Source: Nostoc sp. 'Peltigera membranacea cyanobiont' 210A
Lineage (GTDB): Bacteria > Cyanobacteriota > Cyanobacteriia > Cyanobacteriales > Nostocaceae
Assembly: GCF_002246015.1 (NCBI RefSeq)
Contig: NZ_NOLJ01000003.1
Location: 384,482-448,481 of the forward strand
Direction: 5' to 3'
Length of the DNA: 64,000 bases
A program made the translations under genes and the position numbers. How positions within the stretch are numbered: the stretch's first letter is position 1; each line of letters starts with the position of its first letter. The notes beneath the pieces are model-generated. The model was given only the letters and a program-made list of their open reading frames with translations. It did no database searches and had not been told where the DNA came from. Positions 18,417-28,090 of the stretch are shown here, piece by piece.

Positions 18417-19556
18417 AGTTTTAGTTCTCACTTGATTGTTGGGTTTTAGATAACATCACACTACATTCATCAATGCGAACAAGGCATTCATGAGTGCTTG
18501 TGTGCTGTTACGAACATTATATGGGTGAAACTAGTTTGATAAAACAACTATTTTCTTAAGAAATATATATTACAAGTTCTTTGCAAACATACTACTTGGC
18601 TAATATTTATACTATTTTCACTGTTTTCTGAAAAAACCATGAATTTTATTCTATTTAAAGAGATAAATATTCTGGATTTAATTGTATGGCAAAAATATAT
18701 ATGCGTATAAAGATTTTTCAGAAAAATAATATCTAATTTTATACTAAAATTAATGAGTGAATTAACGTATTAATACTGTTAGTGGGCACAAAACCCTAAA
18801 GAAAGAGTATCAAATCAGTCAAATAGTATTTTGTTATACAAAATCATGAAAAACCAAATTTGGAGTTCTCCAAAAATTTTACTTGATTTTTAAATTCACG
18901 TATTATCACGTAAGTATTGTTCTTTTTTTATTTTGCTTATACAGAGACTATTGAAAATAGCATAAAAGATTGTGATAACAACGCTTTTAAACTAGCTTAA
19001 CTACTTATTAATTAGAATAGAAAAGAAAAGTTTTTCTCTCTATTATAGAAATTTTTATAAGTAAATAAAGAAAAGATAAAATTTTAAAAGCAAATTATAA
19101 AGATTTGGTCTTTTTACTAAAAGGCACTAATTGTTATATAAACTTAGGCTATGGATCACTTTTTAGCTATTACTGATGGAGAAACCTCTAAGACAAGCAG
19201 CTTATCTTCTCCCAAGGGAAGAGGCTAAGAAGACTAAGCTTTCAGAGGATGTTTGAAAAGTCGCAAAGTATACTAAAAAACCCTTTCCAAACCTCTCCCA
19301 AAAGGTCGAGAGGCTTTGAAATCCTCCCTTTTCTTCTAAAAAAGGGGGTTAGGGACGTTAGATATCTGAGGCTTAAATATTAGCAATAATACTTTTCAAA
19401 CAACCTTTCAGAGTGAGAAAGGAGGCTCCTAACTTGAAAATGCTCGTTCAATAAATATCTATATATATAGATGTAATGTCGCTCCGCATTTTCATACTTG
19501 GTAGTGTACGAATTTCATAACGATTACCTTCTTACACCAGCTAGCTATTTGCTAGA
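18417..19556. other. Gene-free, very AT-rich interval of about 1.1 kb
   Basis: Divergent region between the peptide gene and the HlyD gene. Very AT-rich, with no ORF above about 25 codons that looks real. Repeat-like fragments at 19190-19345 (CTCCCAAGGGAAGAGG; CCCTTTTCTTC then TAAAAAAGGG) resemble decayed copies of the elements at 9793 and 20998. Promoters for both genes should lie here. Confidence 0.45.
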
Positions 19557-19589
19557 TTGTTTGCACAACCAAAATGTTTTTTAACTTAT

Positions 19590-20921
19590 ATGCTTATTGA
19601 CCCCCAACCGGACTTTCTCCGCCCAGTTGAAAGCGACGAATATCTGCCTCCAATTAGCAGTTGGACATCGCTGGGAGGGATATTTTTAATTGGAAGTGTT
19701 GGCGCTGCCTTCGGTCTTGCAAGTGTCATTCAATACAACATAGTAGTGAGAGCAGATGGTACTGTCCGTCCAACGGGAGAAATACGGTTAGTGCAAGCAG
19801 CGGTAGAGGGAACTGTTAGAAGCATTAGGGTGAAAGAAAATCAAGTTGTGAAAAGGGGAGATGAGATTGCACTGCTCTACGACACCCAATTACAAAGCAA
19901 AAAAAGCCAAATTGCTGGAAATATTCGGCAGAATCATTTACAAAGAACCCAAATCGATGCACAACTAAGAGCGCTACAGAATCAAATCACAGCTGAGTCG
20001 AACTCGATGCGGCGGGCGGTTATCTCTGCACAAGCTGACCTGAGTCGTAATCAACGGGATTACAAAGACAAGCAAATTACCACTAAGGCAGAAGTGGAAG
20101 AAGTAGAAGCCTCTGTGGAGTTAGCGAGGGAAGAACTGAAGCGATATCAGCAGCTAGCAAATACTGGAGCGATCGCAGCTTTACAGATTAAGGAAAAAGA
20201 ACAAGCTTTCAAAGCAGCACTTGCCAGATTAGAACGGATCAAAACTGGACTCAATCCCACTAGCGCAAATGTGGAGATTGCCCAAGAAAGGATTCCCCAA
20301 GAACAGGCAAAGGGTGAGTCTACCCTAGCTGCATTGAACAAAGAAAGACAAGAACTTATTGGGCGTCAAGTAGAAATTCAAAATCAAATCAGCAGCGCTC
20401 AAGAAGAGCTAAAACAACTCTCAACAGAACTGCAAAAAACTGTAATTCAGGCTTCCGAGGCAGGTACGATCCTGAAACTAGAATTAAGGAATCCTGGGCA
20501 AGTTGTACGTATTGGGGATGCGATCGCTCAAATTGCTCCTAGTAAAGCACCTCTGGTCATCAAAGCCCGTATTGCCGCTTCTGATATTAGCAAAGTAAAG
20601 GTGTGTAAAGTTGTAGAAGTAACAAAATGTTCAGAGGGTGAAGTACAAATGCGGCTTTCTGCCTATCCGTACCCAGATTACGGCATTCTCAAAGGAGCTG
20701 TTAGAGCCATAACCGGCGACGCTATTACATCTCAAGCTAACGGCAATCCAATTGCACCTTACTATGAGGTGACAATTGAGCCAGAGAGACTTTATTTAAA
20801 AAAGGGCGATAAATCCTATCCAATTCAACCAGGAATGGAAGTTACAACTGATATCATTTCCAAAAAAGAAACCGTAATGACATTTATTCTGAGAAAAGCA
20901 AGGCTGCTAACAGATTTGTAG
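19590..20921 (+). CDS. HlyD-family membrane fusion (adaptor) protein
   Basis: Protein of 443 residues from ATG 19590; the frame opens earlier at TTG 19557, and neither start has a clear ribosome site. One membrane segment lies near residues 28-50 (GGIFLIGSVGAAFGLASVIQ). A first biotinyl-lipoyl half (VRADGTVRPTGEIRLVQAAV) precedes a long coiled-coil hairpin (about 105-285), then the second lipoyl half (ASEAGTILKLELRNPGQVVR) and a beta-barrel region ending in QPGMEVTTDIISKKETVMTFI. This is the periplasmic adaptor of type I secretion, expected to link the C39 ABC transporter to an outer-membrane channel. No TolC-like gene is in the window, so a shared channel is probably used. Confidence 0.9.
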   Translation: MLIDPQPDFLRPVESDEYLPPISSWTSLGGIFLIGSVGAAFGLASVIQYNIVVRADGTVRPTGEIRLVQAAVEGTVRSIRVKENQVVKRGDEIALLYDTQLQSKKSQIAGNIRQNHLQRTQIDAQLRALQNQITAESNSMRRAVISAQADLSRNQRDYKDKQITTKAEVEEVEASVELAREELKRYQQLANTGAIAALQIKEKEQAFKAALARLERIKTGLNPTSANVEIAQERIPQEQAKGESTLAALNKERQELIGRQVEIQNQISSAQEELKQLSTELQKTVIQASEAGTILKLELRNPGQVVRIGDAIAQIAPSKAPLVIKARIAASDISKVKVCKVVEVTKCSEGEVQMRLSAYPYPDYGILKGAVRAITGDAITSQANGNPIAPYYEVTIEPERLYLKKGDKSYPIQPGMEVTTDIISKKETVMTFILRKARLLTDL

Positions 20922-20997
20922 GCTTATTCTTGTATTCCACGCTATGAGAACCACTTAGGAATTTACGCATTAGACCTCTTGCACGAATGTAAAATTA

Positions 20998-21116
20998 GCC
21001 CTCATCCCCCAACCCCTTCTCCCACACTTGGGAGAAGGGGAGCCAATTTTAAAGTCCATTTCAAAGTCCATTTCAAAGTCCCTCTCCTTTGGGAGAGGGA
21101 TTTAGGGTGAGGGCTT
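20998..21116. repeat. MITE-like element related to 9793-9885
   Basis: Begins GCCCTCATCCCCCAACCCC and ends TTTAGGGTGAGGGC, giving imperfect terminal inverted repeats. Inside, AAAGTCCATTTC is tandemly repeated and CCCTCTCC/GGAGAGGG forms a hairpin. No coding capacity. Confidence 0.65.
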
Positions 21117-21164
21117 TTGATCCCTCCAATCCCCCTGCAACCCTGCAAAAGCAACAGGGCTGTT

Positions 21165-22880
21165 TCATTGCCTCAAAGGTTGATAAGGGGTAGAAGTAGG
21201 TTGAGGATTTGATGGTTTGCTTGACTGGGGAGTTGATCCACTCCAAACTTGATTGAACTGAGCTACCGACAACGACTGTAAAATACTGAGATTAAGCGGC
21301 TCTTTGCTGATAAATGTAGCGTAGGAAGGCTGCAAATAAGAACGATATTCAGGGCGGTTGAGGAGATGGGTTTCTAAAAAAGCGACACTGAGGGCGTTGA
21401 GATAAGAATAAACAGCAGCACGATCGGGGCCCAGCAAGGCGGGTGGCACAGGTAAGACATCGTTTTCAGGAGTAGGTTCGGCGATCGCTGAAAAGTGGGT
21501 GGCATTTTCGATCAAAGCCAAGTACTTATTAGAGCCAGAAAGCCAGGTAAAGGGGCGAATTTGCTCAAATACGGGTGGTGCAAAAACATCTTGACTACCT
21601 GTTACCAACATGACGGGAGTTTTAATTTGACTGATTCCTCCCTGACCCAAAACTGAGCTGTCAATGGGATTAATCGCAATGACGGCTTTGATGCGATCGT
21701 CTTTGAGTTCGTAATTTTTTGGAGGTAAATCAGTTGCTTGACACTGCAAAAACAGCGATAAATTAAAGGATGAATTATCGGGCTTGCAATCTTGTCTCAG
21801 TTGCTCAAAGTTAATATTGGCTCCTGCTAAAGTCAAAACAGTATAACCACCAAAGGATTGACCGATCGCCCCAACTTGCTGAAAATTGAGTTTTCCTTGG
21901 AGAGTCGGATCGGATTTATCTAGACGCTGGAGTTCATTGAGTAGATATTTGATATCCAAAGGTCGGTTGATAAATTCTGTTGCATCAGGCGGCCCTGCCA
22001 AACCCGCAAAATATTGTTGAAAACGTTCGGCATTACTACCAGGATGTTCCAGTACAGCAACGGCAAAACCATAAGATGCTAGATGTTCAGCCAGGTAGAC
22101 AAAGGTAGAGCGATCTGAGGCCAGTCCGTGAGAAATTACAATTAGGGGAAAGGGAGGCGAGAGTAATTCTCCAGGTTTTTGTGAACCTGCTGAAGGGAGA
22201 TAGATATCTACAGGTAGACGGCGTGAGCGAGAAATGTCATTTAACTCCAGGCTTTTTTTCTGCCAGGTAAATTTTCCTGGCGATCGCAAATCTGGTTTTT
22301 GGGAGAAATCAATGTTGGAAGTGGCTGCTTGAGCGATCGCTTCTTTTTGAAGAGAGGCAAAAACCTCATCCTTTCTTTTAATCAATTGCGACAAGTCATC
22401 GACTATCCTCAACCCCTCTGTGAAATTCACCCGTATAGTATCACTAGGAAATTTCCGCAGTAAATTCACAACCGTTAACCCCTCTTTTTGATCGGCAGCA
22501 GACAAAATTAAAGAGGCACGTATGGCATAGAAGCCATTGTTTCGAGACTCAGTGAGGAGTAATTTTCCCAGTTGTTGTACCAACTGCTCGCCTATCGGTG
22601 AGTAGGTAACTTGAGATACTAGTGTAGGAGTGAGATTAAAGCGCTGCTGGAGTAGATCCCGCAGTTGAGCGAGTTGTTCAGGAGTCGCACGGCTAGCATA
22701 AAATGACAAATCTTGATCGATTTTGCCAACTTTCGCAAAGGTTTCCAGCGAATCCACCGATAAGGAAAATTCGCCGAAGGGAGGATAATAAAAGCTAATG
22801 CGTTCAGCCCCCAATCCAGGAGTAGCGGTCAAGAACGTAGATAGCAAACCTAAACCCAGATATCTCAAAAATTTTTTCAT
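21165..22880 (-). CDS. Secreted alpha/beta hydrolase with N-terminal DUF1400
   Basis: Protein of 571 residues. A signal peptide covers residues 1-24 (MKKFLRYLGLGLLSTFLTAT, then PGLGA). Residues ~25-190 form the alpha-helical DUF1400-type region common in cyanobacteria (FYYPPFGEFSLSVDSLE). The alpha/beta hydrolase domain follows, with the oxyanion-side motif LIVISHGLASDRS, the nucleophile elbow GQSFGGY, a candidate acid near VTGSQDVFAPP and a His in NATHFSAI. The overall plan is similar to platelet-activating-factor acetylhydrolase or chlorophyllase-like hydrolases. The C-terminal ~25 residues are Pro/Ser/Gln-rich. Substrate unknown; probably periplasmic. Not in an evident operon. Confidence 0.88.
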   Translation of the reverse strand: MKKFLRYLGLGLLSTFLTATPGLGAERISFYYPPFGEFSLSVDSLETFAKVGKIDQDLSFYASRATPEQLAQLRDLLQQRFNLTPTLVSQVTYSPIGEQLVQQLGKLLLTESRNNGFYAIRASLILSAADQKEGLTVVNLLRKFPSDTIRVNFTEGLRIVDDLSQLIKRKDEVFASLQKEAIAQAATSNIDFSQKPDLRSPGKFTWQKKSLELNDISRSRRLPVDIYLPSAGSQKPGELLSPPFPLIVISHGLASDRSTFVYLAEHLASYGFAVAVLEHPGSNAERFQQYFAGLAGPPDATEFINRPLDIKYLLNELQRLDKSDPTLQGKLNFQQVGAIGQSFGGYTVLTLAGANINFEQLRQDCKPDNSSFNLSLFLQCQATDLPPKNYELKDDRIKAVIAINPIDSSVLGQGGISQIKTPVMLVTGSQDVFAPPVFEQIRPFTWLSGSNKYLALIENATHFSAIAEPTPENDVLPVPPALLGPDRAAVYSYLNALSVAFLETHLLNRPEYRSYLQPSYATFISKEPLNLSILQSLSVAQFNQVWSGSTPQSSKPSNPQPTSTPYQPLRQ

Positions 22881-23339
22881 TAGAAAAACCCACTATCTAA
22901 CCCTGGCAAACAACTTTGGGCAGGGAGGAAAGCGTGGCGGGATCTATAACCGCTTTCCTGTTGAATTGGTTTAGATATATCAAACAGGCTACAAGCACAA
23001 TAAAGCAAGTACTTACCATAAATTTGACAGTAGCTTTGAACGATCAAAATACATGAGTAGCAAATTTTTCAGTCAAACAGCATCAGTAGCGCGATAATAG
23101 ATATAGAGATCAAAATTAAGTTATATGTCCTTTGCTTCCTGCGCCTGTTGTGTTGTCGTCCTCAACCAACAACAAGAGCAAAATATCTCCCACCAAAACC
23201 AGTGCCAGGATGTGCCAGTTAACCACAGTAAGAGCACGGTTAAAAATTGCACTGTAATTGAAAATGGTCGGGTGGTCGTTAAACCCTTACAACCACCACT
23301 CAATCAGACTTCCGAGTAACTTTCAGAAATTTCACCCCT
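22881..23339. other. Intergenic region, no convincing gene
   Basis: Spacer of 459 bases between two leftward genes. Overlapping short frames on both strands exist around 23121-23319 but lack ribosome sites and family resemblance. Confidence 0.4.
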
Positions 23340-24257
23340 TTACTCTAAAGGTAAAACATCGTGGAAACGGTTGTAATCAATGTAGCGATGTCCATCGGGT
23401 GTGTGGTGAAAGATATCGACAAATTGATTGTTCCACAAAATCTCATTGGCACTATAGCTATGACGGGCATGGACAACCTGGGCAACCGTTTCATCAATGC
23501 CACTCAAAGAGACAATCAGTATAGTATTTGTCTGGGTTAAGGATTCTGGTGTCATCCCATATAAAGGACTAAACTCATCAATGACATGCATCACTGACCA
23601 GCTTAACGTGAAGCTAGGTGTTTGGTTCCTCACCAGTTTGAGATCGTGGAACCGGCGCATGAATTGTCCTTCTAAGGTTACTTCGTCGCGCATCAAGTAG
23701 ACTCGCATCTGCGCCTCCAGAATTATATTGCGACGCTGATTAGCGCTGCGAAATATCAGAGTCGGCATCGCATTATGAGCTGTAATGACAGCAACACGGC
23801 TAAAGAGTACACGGGCTGTAGGTCGAGAGAATCGAGCAAACGCGAGTCCTGTCATCACAGCAATTCCCACCAAACCGATCATTGCTTCAATAGTGACAAT
23901 AATGTTGGCGTAAGTTGTTTTCGGATACATTGCCCCATAGCCAATAGATGCTAAGGTTTGGACGCTAAAGAAAAAGACATCTAAAAAAGAGCCAGGTCGG
24001 GCGTTGGCAATACAATCTCCTCCTATCAAGTAAGCTAGGGCAAATAGAGCATTAATAGTTACGTAAAAAGTACAAATCAGGAGCAGAAAGCCAGTCCAGG
24101 GAATCGTTAGCAGCAGATGATAAGGATCGCGCCAGTAGGAATGCCATACACCCATACCTATAATCTCAAATTTTCCATCTTGAACATGAATCTGAATAGG
24201 TGGGATCAGACGCTGCTGTCGTTTCTTGGGTGAAAGTCTCTTCAGTCGAAATTTCAT
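23340..24257 (-). CDS. KirBac-like inward-rectifier potassium channel
   Basis: Protein of 305 residues from ATG 24257 (MKFRLKRLSPKK); the frame also opens at TTG 24281. A cytoplasmic N-terminus with the slide-helix-like WRDPYHLLLTIPW precedes TM1 (FLLLICTFYVTINALFALAY), the pore helix and filter (QTLASIGYGAMYP) and TM2 (IVTIEAMIGLVGIAVMTGLA). The remaining ~170 residues form the Kir-type cytoplasmic beta domain (NAMPTLIFRSANQR... LSWSVMHVIDEFSPLYG). The filter is SIGYG where many channels have TIGYG, still compatible with K+ selectivity. Length and layout match bacterial Kir channels. It is probably a plasma-membrane K+ channel; gating ligand unknown. Confidence 0.92.
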   Translation of the reverse strand: MKFRLKRLSPKKRQQRLIPPIQIHVQDGKFEIIGMGVWHSYWRDPYHLLLTIPWTGFLLLICTFYVTINALFALAYLIGGDCIANARPGSFLDVFFFSVQTLASIGYGAMYPKTTYANIIVTIEAMIGLVGIAVMTGLAFARFSRPTARVLFSRVAVITAHNAMPTLIFRSANQRRNIILEAQMRVYLMRDEVTLEGQFMRRFHDLKLVRNQTPSFTLSWSVMHVIDEFSPLYGMTPESLTQTNTILIVSLSGIDETVAQVVHARHSYSANEILWNNQFVDIFHHTPDGHRYIDYNRFHDVLPLE

Positions 24258-24434
24258 TGCAAGCAGCCAAAAGAACGGCAACTGCTTAGTATTGTAAATT
24301 AAGTTGCATTAGAGACATTCACTCTAGACAATTAGGCAGTGGGCAGTGGAAATTTAAACTTTCTTTTCTTAAATCAGCAAAAAAATAGGGTGTGCAATGC
24401 CCACCCTACTAATTTATCTGCTAGAAACTTATTG

Positions 24435-25325
24435 TTATGGCTTTAGTGATTGACCTTTAGAACAGCGGTCAAACCACTCTTGGTATTTTTTTTGGTGCGA
24501 CTCATCTTCAACAGCAATGGTAACACGCACCTGCTTACAGCCGTTATTTCGCTCTAGTGCGATCGCATTCAATAATAAATTAGCAATTTTAGGTGAGCTA
24601 AATTCGCCGCTTACCGTCAAACCGTTGTTATGTGTAGCTTCAATTTTTTCGACTTCGGTCAAATCAAGCCCAGGAATTTCTTCTTGTCCTAAATCAATTT
24701 CTGCGAGTTGTTTGTGTTCTGGGCTTATTTGTTCCACAATCAGCTTTTCGCGCCGGACAGGAACTTGTACCATCCGGGTTTCAATTACTTTGCGAACAAT
24801 TACTTCACCAACTTTACGCTTACTGGTTTCAACAAATAGGCGTTCTTCTAGTAGACGAATAATCTGTTCTTCAGGAACCTGTTCTAAATTATTTAATGAC
24901 TCAACTGGGTTATTTGTTATTTGATTGTTAGCTAGTTGCTCAGTTGAGTTAAAATCGCCTGGTGTTTCTGATTCTAAATATTCAGGCATATATTCAATTT
25001 CTGATTTGTTTAAGTCTATGAAAACAGATTTAGTCGGCTTGTCTATTTGTTTTATTCTCTGGCTCTGCAACCGAAATAAAGAAGGATGTTGATCAGCTAA
25101 CTGCTGGCTATATTCAGCAGTTTGTTGATTAGCCTGGTTAGATATAACGAGGTTTAGCCGACGATTACCATCCACAATTAAATCATGAACTACTCCTACT
25201 AGCTGACCTTGCTTATCAAACACAGCAAAATTGTTCACCTTCTTTCTTAAATCTGCCAGCGAGGAGATAGTACGAGAATTACCATTTGCCTGTAAAGTGT
25301 TTTTTGCCATAGTTTGGCTATTCAT
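24435..25325 (-). CDS. PRC-barrel-like / DUF2382 protein, divergent member
   Basis: Protein of 296 residues. An N-terminal PRC-barrel-like part (LRKKVNNFAVFDKQGQLVGV, then VHDLIVDGNRRLNLVIS) is followed by an acidic linker and a DUF2382 (YsnF/AvaK) domain (EEQIIRLLEERLFVETSKRK, then VGEVIVRKVIETRMVQVPVRREKL split across the motif). The C-terminal ~65 residues (FSSPKIANLLLNAIALERNN) are not present in the two neighbours. It is the first of three same-strand DUF2382 genes within 3.5 kb. DUF2382 proteins are linked to stress, and AvaK is an akinete marker in Anabaena; a role here in stress or dormancy is inferred only from that. ATG 25310 is an alternative start. Confidence 0.82.
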   Translation of the reverse strand: MNSQTMAKNTLQANGNSRTISSLADLRKKVNNFAVFDKQGQLVGVVHDLIVDGNRRLNLVISNQANQQTAEYSQQLADQHPSLFRLQSQRIKQIDKPTKSVFIDLNKSEIEYMPEYLESETPGDFNSTEQLANNQITNNPVESLNNLEQVPEEQIIRLLEERLFVETSKRKVGEVIVRKVIETRMVQVPVRREKLIVEQISPEHKQLAEIDLGQEEIPGLDLTEVEKIEATHNNGLTVSGEFSSPKIANLLLNAIALERNNGCKQVRVTIAVEDESHQKKYQEWFDRCSKGQSLKP

Positions 25326-25692
25326 CTGGAAAGTTTACTAACTGCTTTCTACTTAGCTAAATTAAATGTATTAATCATCTGGATACTATTTAGAAAATAT
25401 TTGCGACTGATGGATTTATCCAACTCATATCCAGAGTAATATTTGCAATCAAAAATTCTAAGTGATATCAATACTTTTCGGTTAAGGGGGAAAGGGTAAG
25501 GGTTTGAATTTCCCTTTATCCCTTTGCCCTTAACCTTTACCCAGACCAAAAGAGAGATTGTTGGGTTTATCTGAAAAGTATTGTAAGTGGTATCAGCTAT
25601 TGTGAGCAAAGGTCAAGCTAATTCAATTGCTTCACTTGTACTGTGTAGAATTAATTATTAGTCATTAGCGATTAACTAATGACTATTTTTAG
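25326..25692. other. Intergenic region with an inverted GGGTAAGGG/CCCTTTACCC tract
   Basis: Between two DUF2382 genes. AAGGGGGAAAGGGTAAGGG near 25486 is partly complementary to CCCTTTGCCCTTAACCTTTA near 25523, forming an imperfect hairpin. No gene. Confidence 0.4.
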
Positions 25693-26601
25693 TTAGCGTT
25701 CCTCAATCGGAAGATTGCCAGAATTCACATCTAACTCTTCACGACGCACGGTTTCTTGAGTTTCAACTGTGTCTTGATCGACCACTTTTCTAACTCTGAC
25801 TTCTTCACGCAAAAATGCTTCTTTGCGAATTTCAGGAGTTTCTTCGTGGATTTCTATGCGAGCAACTTCGCCTTCACGGAAGTCTGCTTCGCGCCCAGAA
25901 ACAGCCGTACCCGCATCTGCTGGAGTTACACGCTCAATTACAACTCGTTCTCTTTCTACTGGCACTGCAACCCTTGCGGTATCAGTTTCAACACGCTTGC
26001 CAATCGTTACTTCTCCAGTTTTTTGGCGTCGTTTGCTGGCAATCAGCCGTTCTTCATACAATCTCAGAGTTTGATGATCTTGCTCATTTAACCCGTATAA
26101 AGCAGGCTCATTTTCATAAGTGTAGCTATCACGGGCGTAAGTAGGAGTTGTACCTAATGCTGCTACAGGCGCTCCTAAAGGATCTAATCCTGCTAAAGGG
26201 TCTAATGGTGTTGCAGCTTCTACAGGAAGGTTGTTGTAGTCTGTGGGTTGGCGATATACCCCACGTACCCGTTCTTCATAGTCGTAATCAAGGGTTTGAC
26301 GTTCATCGAACTCAGGCAAATCTTCAGCTTGCTCTCTAGTCAAGCCAATTGTGTAAACGCGATCAATGTTATAGTCGATACGGGCGCGGCCAATTGGTAG
26401 TAATACTTTTTTACCAAAAATCCAGAAGCCTAAGTCAACAACTAGATAGCGAAAATGACCTTCTTCATCAACTAAAACATCGCTAACAGTACCAACTTTT
26501 TCATCAGTTCCCTGTGTATAGACACCTAGCCCTTTAATGTCATGACCATCAAAACTCTCTTGATAGCTAGGCTCAAAATCTTCTAGTTTGTAAAGAACCA
26601 T
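25693..26601 (-). CDS. PRC-barrel / DUF2382 (AvaK-type) protein
   Basis: Protein of 302 residues. The PRC-barrel domain occupies residues ~1-105 (GHDIKGLGVYTQGTDEKVGT, VDEEGHFRYLVVDLGFWIFG), then a short linker, then DUF2382 at about 175-300 (LRLYEERLIASKRRQKTGEV, VERERVVIERVTP, EETPEIRKEAFLREEVRVRK). GAGG lies nine bases before the ATG. Its sequence is very close to the gene at 27052-27864, so they are recent duplicates. The family includes AvaK, an akinete marker protein, and YsnF stress proteins. No catalytic residues are evident; it is probably a structural or nucleoid-associated stress protein, by inference. Confidence 0.88.
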   Translation of the reverse strand: MVLYKLEDFEPSYQESFDGHDIKGLGVYTQGTDEKVGTVSDVLVDEEGHFRYLVVDLGFWIFGKKVLLPIGRARIDYNIDRVYTIGLTREQAEDLPEFDERQTLDYDYEERVRGVYRQPTDYNNLPVEAATPLDPLAGLDPLGAPVAALGTTPTYARDSYTYENEPALYGLNEQDHQTLRLYEERLIASKRRQKTGEVTIGKRVETDTARVAVPVERERVVIERVTPADAGTAVSGREADFREGEVARIEIHEETPEIRKEAFLREEVRVRKVVDQDTVETQETVRREELDVNSGNLPIEER

Positions 26602-27051
26602 TATGTTTTACCTCAAATATTTTTTTGTCATCTCTTAATAACTAAACTAGACATTTATTTATTTTTGTACATCCTTCTGCCGAATGAATTATTTCCAGGG
26701 TTAAATAATCGAAAGTTATAGAGATTTTTGATCGATATGGCTAACTAGAGACATCAAATTGAGCGCATCTCACTTTACTTTTGTAAAGATATGTCTAGCT
26801 TTAGTACATGGGATTTACCAGATATATTAAAATCACCACCGCAAGATTTTGGATCTTTAGATATATACAAAATGTAAATTTTTTGAATGTTCAAATTCCC
26901 GACTTCTTAGAAGTCGGGAATCTTGTCGTTGAATAGAATAAACACAGGCAGAGATAAAAATTAACTTTGCCTGCATGATTATTTCAAATAAATCTACTAA
27001 ACAAATTGATGAGCCAGCTAATTAAATAGCTTCAGGTGTGGCGATCGCATT
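26602..27051. other. Intergenic region with terminator-like hairpin
   Basis: Spacer of 450 bases between two DUF2382 genes. Apart from the hairpin at 26895-26921 I see nothing gene-like. The upstream part should hold the promoter of the 25693-26601 gene. Confidence 0.45.
26895..26921. terminator. 12-bp stem hairpin, probable terminator
   Basis: ATTCCCGACTTC and GAAGTCGGGAAT pair perfectly around TTA, 131 bases downstream of the 27052-27864 gene end on the minus strand. It belongs to the same CCCGACTTC family as the hairpins at 15062 and 53291. Confidence 0.6.
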
Positions 27052-27864
27052 TTATTGCACATCTAAATTACCCGCAGTATCAACATCCAATTCCTCTCGA
27101 CGAATGGTGCCTTCTGCTTCCACAGTGTCCCGTTCTACTACTTTCTTCACCCGGACTTCTTCACGCACAAATGCTTCTTTATGTATCTCAGGAGTTTCTT
27201 CATACACTTCTATGCGTGCTACTTCCCCTTCTTCAAACTTAACTTCATTGGGATTTACAACTTTTCCTGCTTCTGTTGGTGTAACTCGCTCAATCAGAAC
27301 TCGTTCTTTTTGAACGGGTACTGTAACGCTTACAGTTTCTGTTTCAATATGCTTACCAACCGTTACTTCTCCAGTTTTGATGCGTCGTTTGTTGGCAATT
27401 AATCGTTCTTCATAGAGTTTAAAAGTTTGATGAGATTGCTCATTCAACCCATATAAATCTGGATCTTTTTGGTAATTGTATGTATCGCGATCGGAAATCA
27501 TACCGCTGGTTGGAGAACGAAATACACTACGTACCTTTTCTTCGTAATCATTATTAACGATCGCGTCTTCTGTATGATCGGGTAAACCTTCTATTTGCTG
27601 TCTGCTTAACCCGTCAACATAGACGCGTCTTTCTGGATAACTGATCCGGCAAAGACCAATTGGTAGTAAGATTTTCTTGCTAACAAAATCTAAGCTTATA
27701 TCAATAATTAAATACCGGAAATGACCATCATCATCAACTAAAACGTCAGCAACTGAGCCAACTCTGTCTCCTCCGCCAGTATAAAGATCCAGCGCTTTGA
27801 GATCGTCTCCGCCAAAAGTGTCTCGATAATTTTGGTCAAAATGTTCAAGTTTATGAAGAGGCAT
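27052..27864 (-). CDS. PRC-barrel / DUF2382 (AvaK-type) protein
   Basis: Protein of 270 residues with the same plan as its neighbour: PRC-barrel at ~1-100 (GDDLKALDLYTGGGDRVGSV, VDDDGHFRYLIIDISLDFVS) and DUF2382 at ~140-265 (FKLYEERLIANKRRIKTGEV, VQKERVLIERVTP, EETPEIHKEAFVREEVRVKK). The linker is shorter than in the 302-residue paralogue. AGGA is seven bases before the ATG. It probably gave rise to, or came from, the adjacent copy by tandem duplication. Separate promoters are likely, since 450 bases and a hairpin separate the two. Confidence 0.88.
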   Translation of the reverse strand: MPLHKLEHFDQNYRDTFGGDDLKALDLYTGGGDRVGSVADVLVDDDGHFRYLIIDISLDFVSKKILLPIGLCRISYPERRVYVDGLSRQQIEGLPDHTEDAIVNNDYEEKVRSVFRSPTSGMISDRDTYNYQKDPDLYGLNEQSHQTFKLYEERLIANKRRIKTGEVTVGKHIETETVSVTVPVQKERVLIERVTPTEAGKVVNPNEVKFEEGEVARIEVYEETPEIHKEAFVREEVRVKKVVERDTVEAEGTIRREELDVDTAGNLDVQ

Positions 27865-28090
27865 ACGCTGTTCCTAAGTTGTTTATAAGGTTTATTTTCT
27901 AGTGTAAAAAATATTGTGCTAAGTATCCTCCTGCTGGCGACTGAGTTCAATGGAGATATTTGAGGATTTATATTATTAGAGGAACACTCAATGAAACAGC
28001 CCTGCGTTTTCAGGGGATTGGGAAATCTCGTCTGCGTAAGTCCTAATTAAGAGCCAATACTGAAACAATGGGAGTAGACACTACAGAACC

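Noticed and set aside
9793..21116. GCCCTCA-ended elements considered as insertion sequences
   Set aside because: About 100 bases long with no transposase; kept as MITE-like repeats.
23121..23319. Overlapping short frames on both strands between the hydrolase and channel genes, one with three Cys near its start
   Set aside because: No ribosome site, low-complexity composition and no family resemblance; a real small protein cannot be excluded, but nothing supports it.
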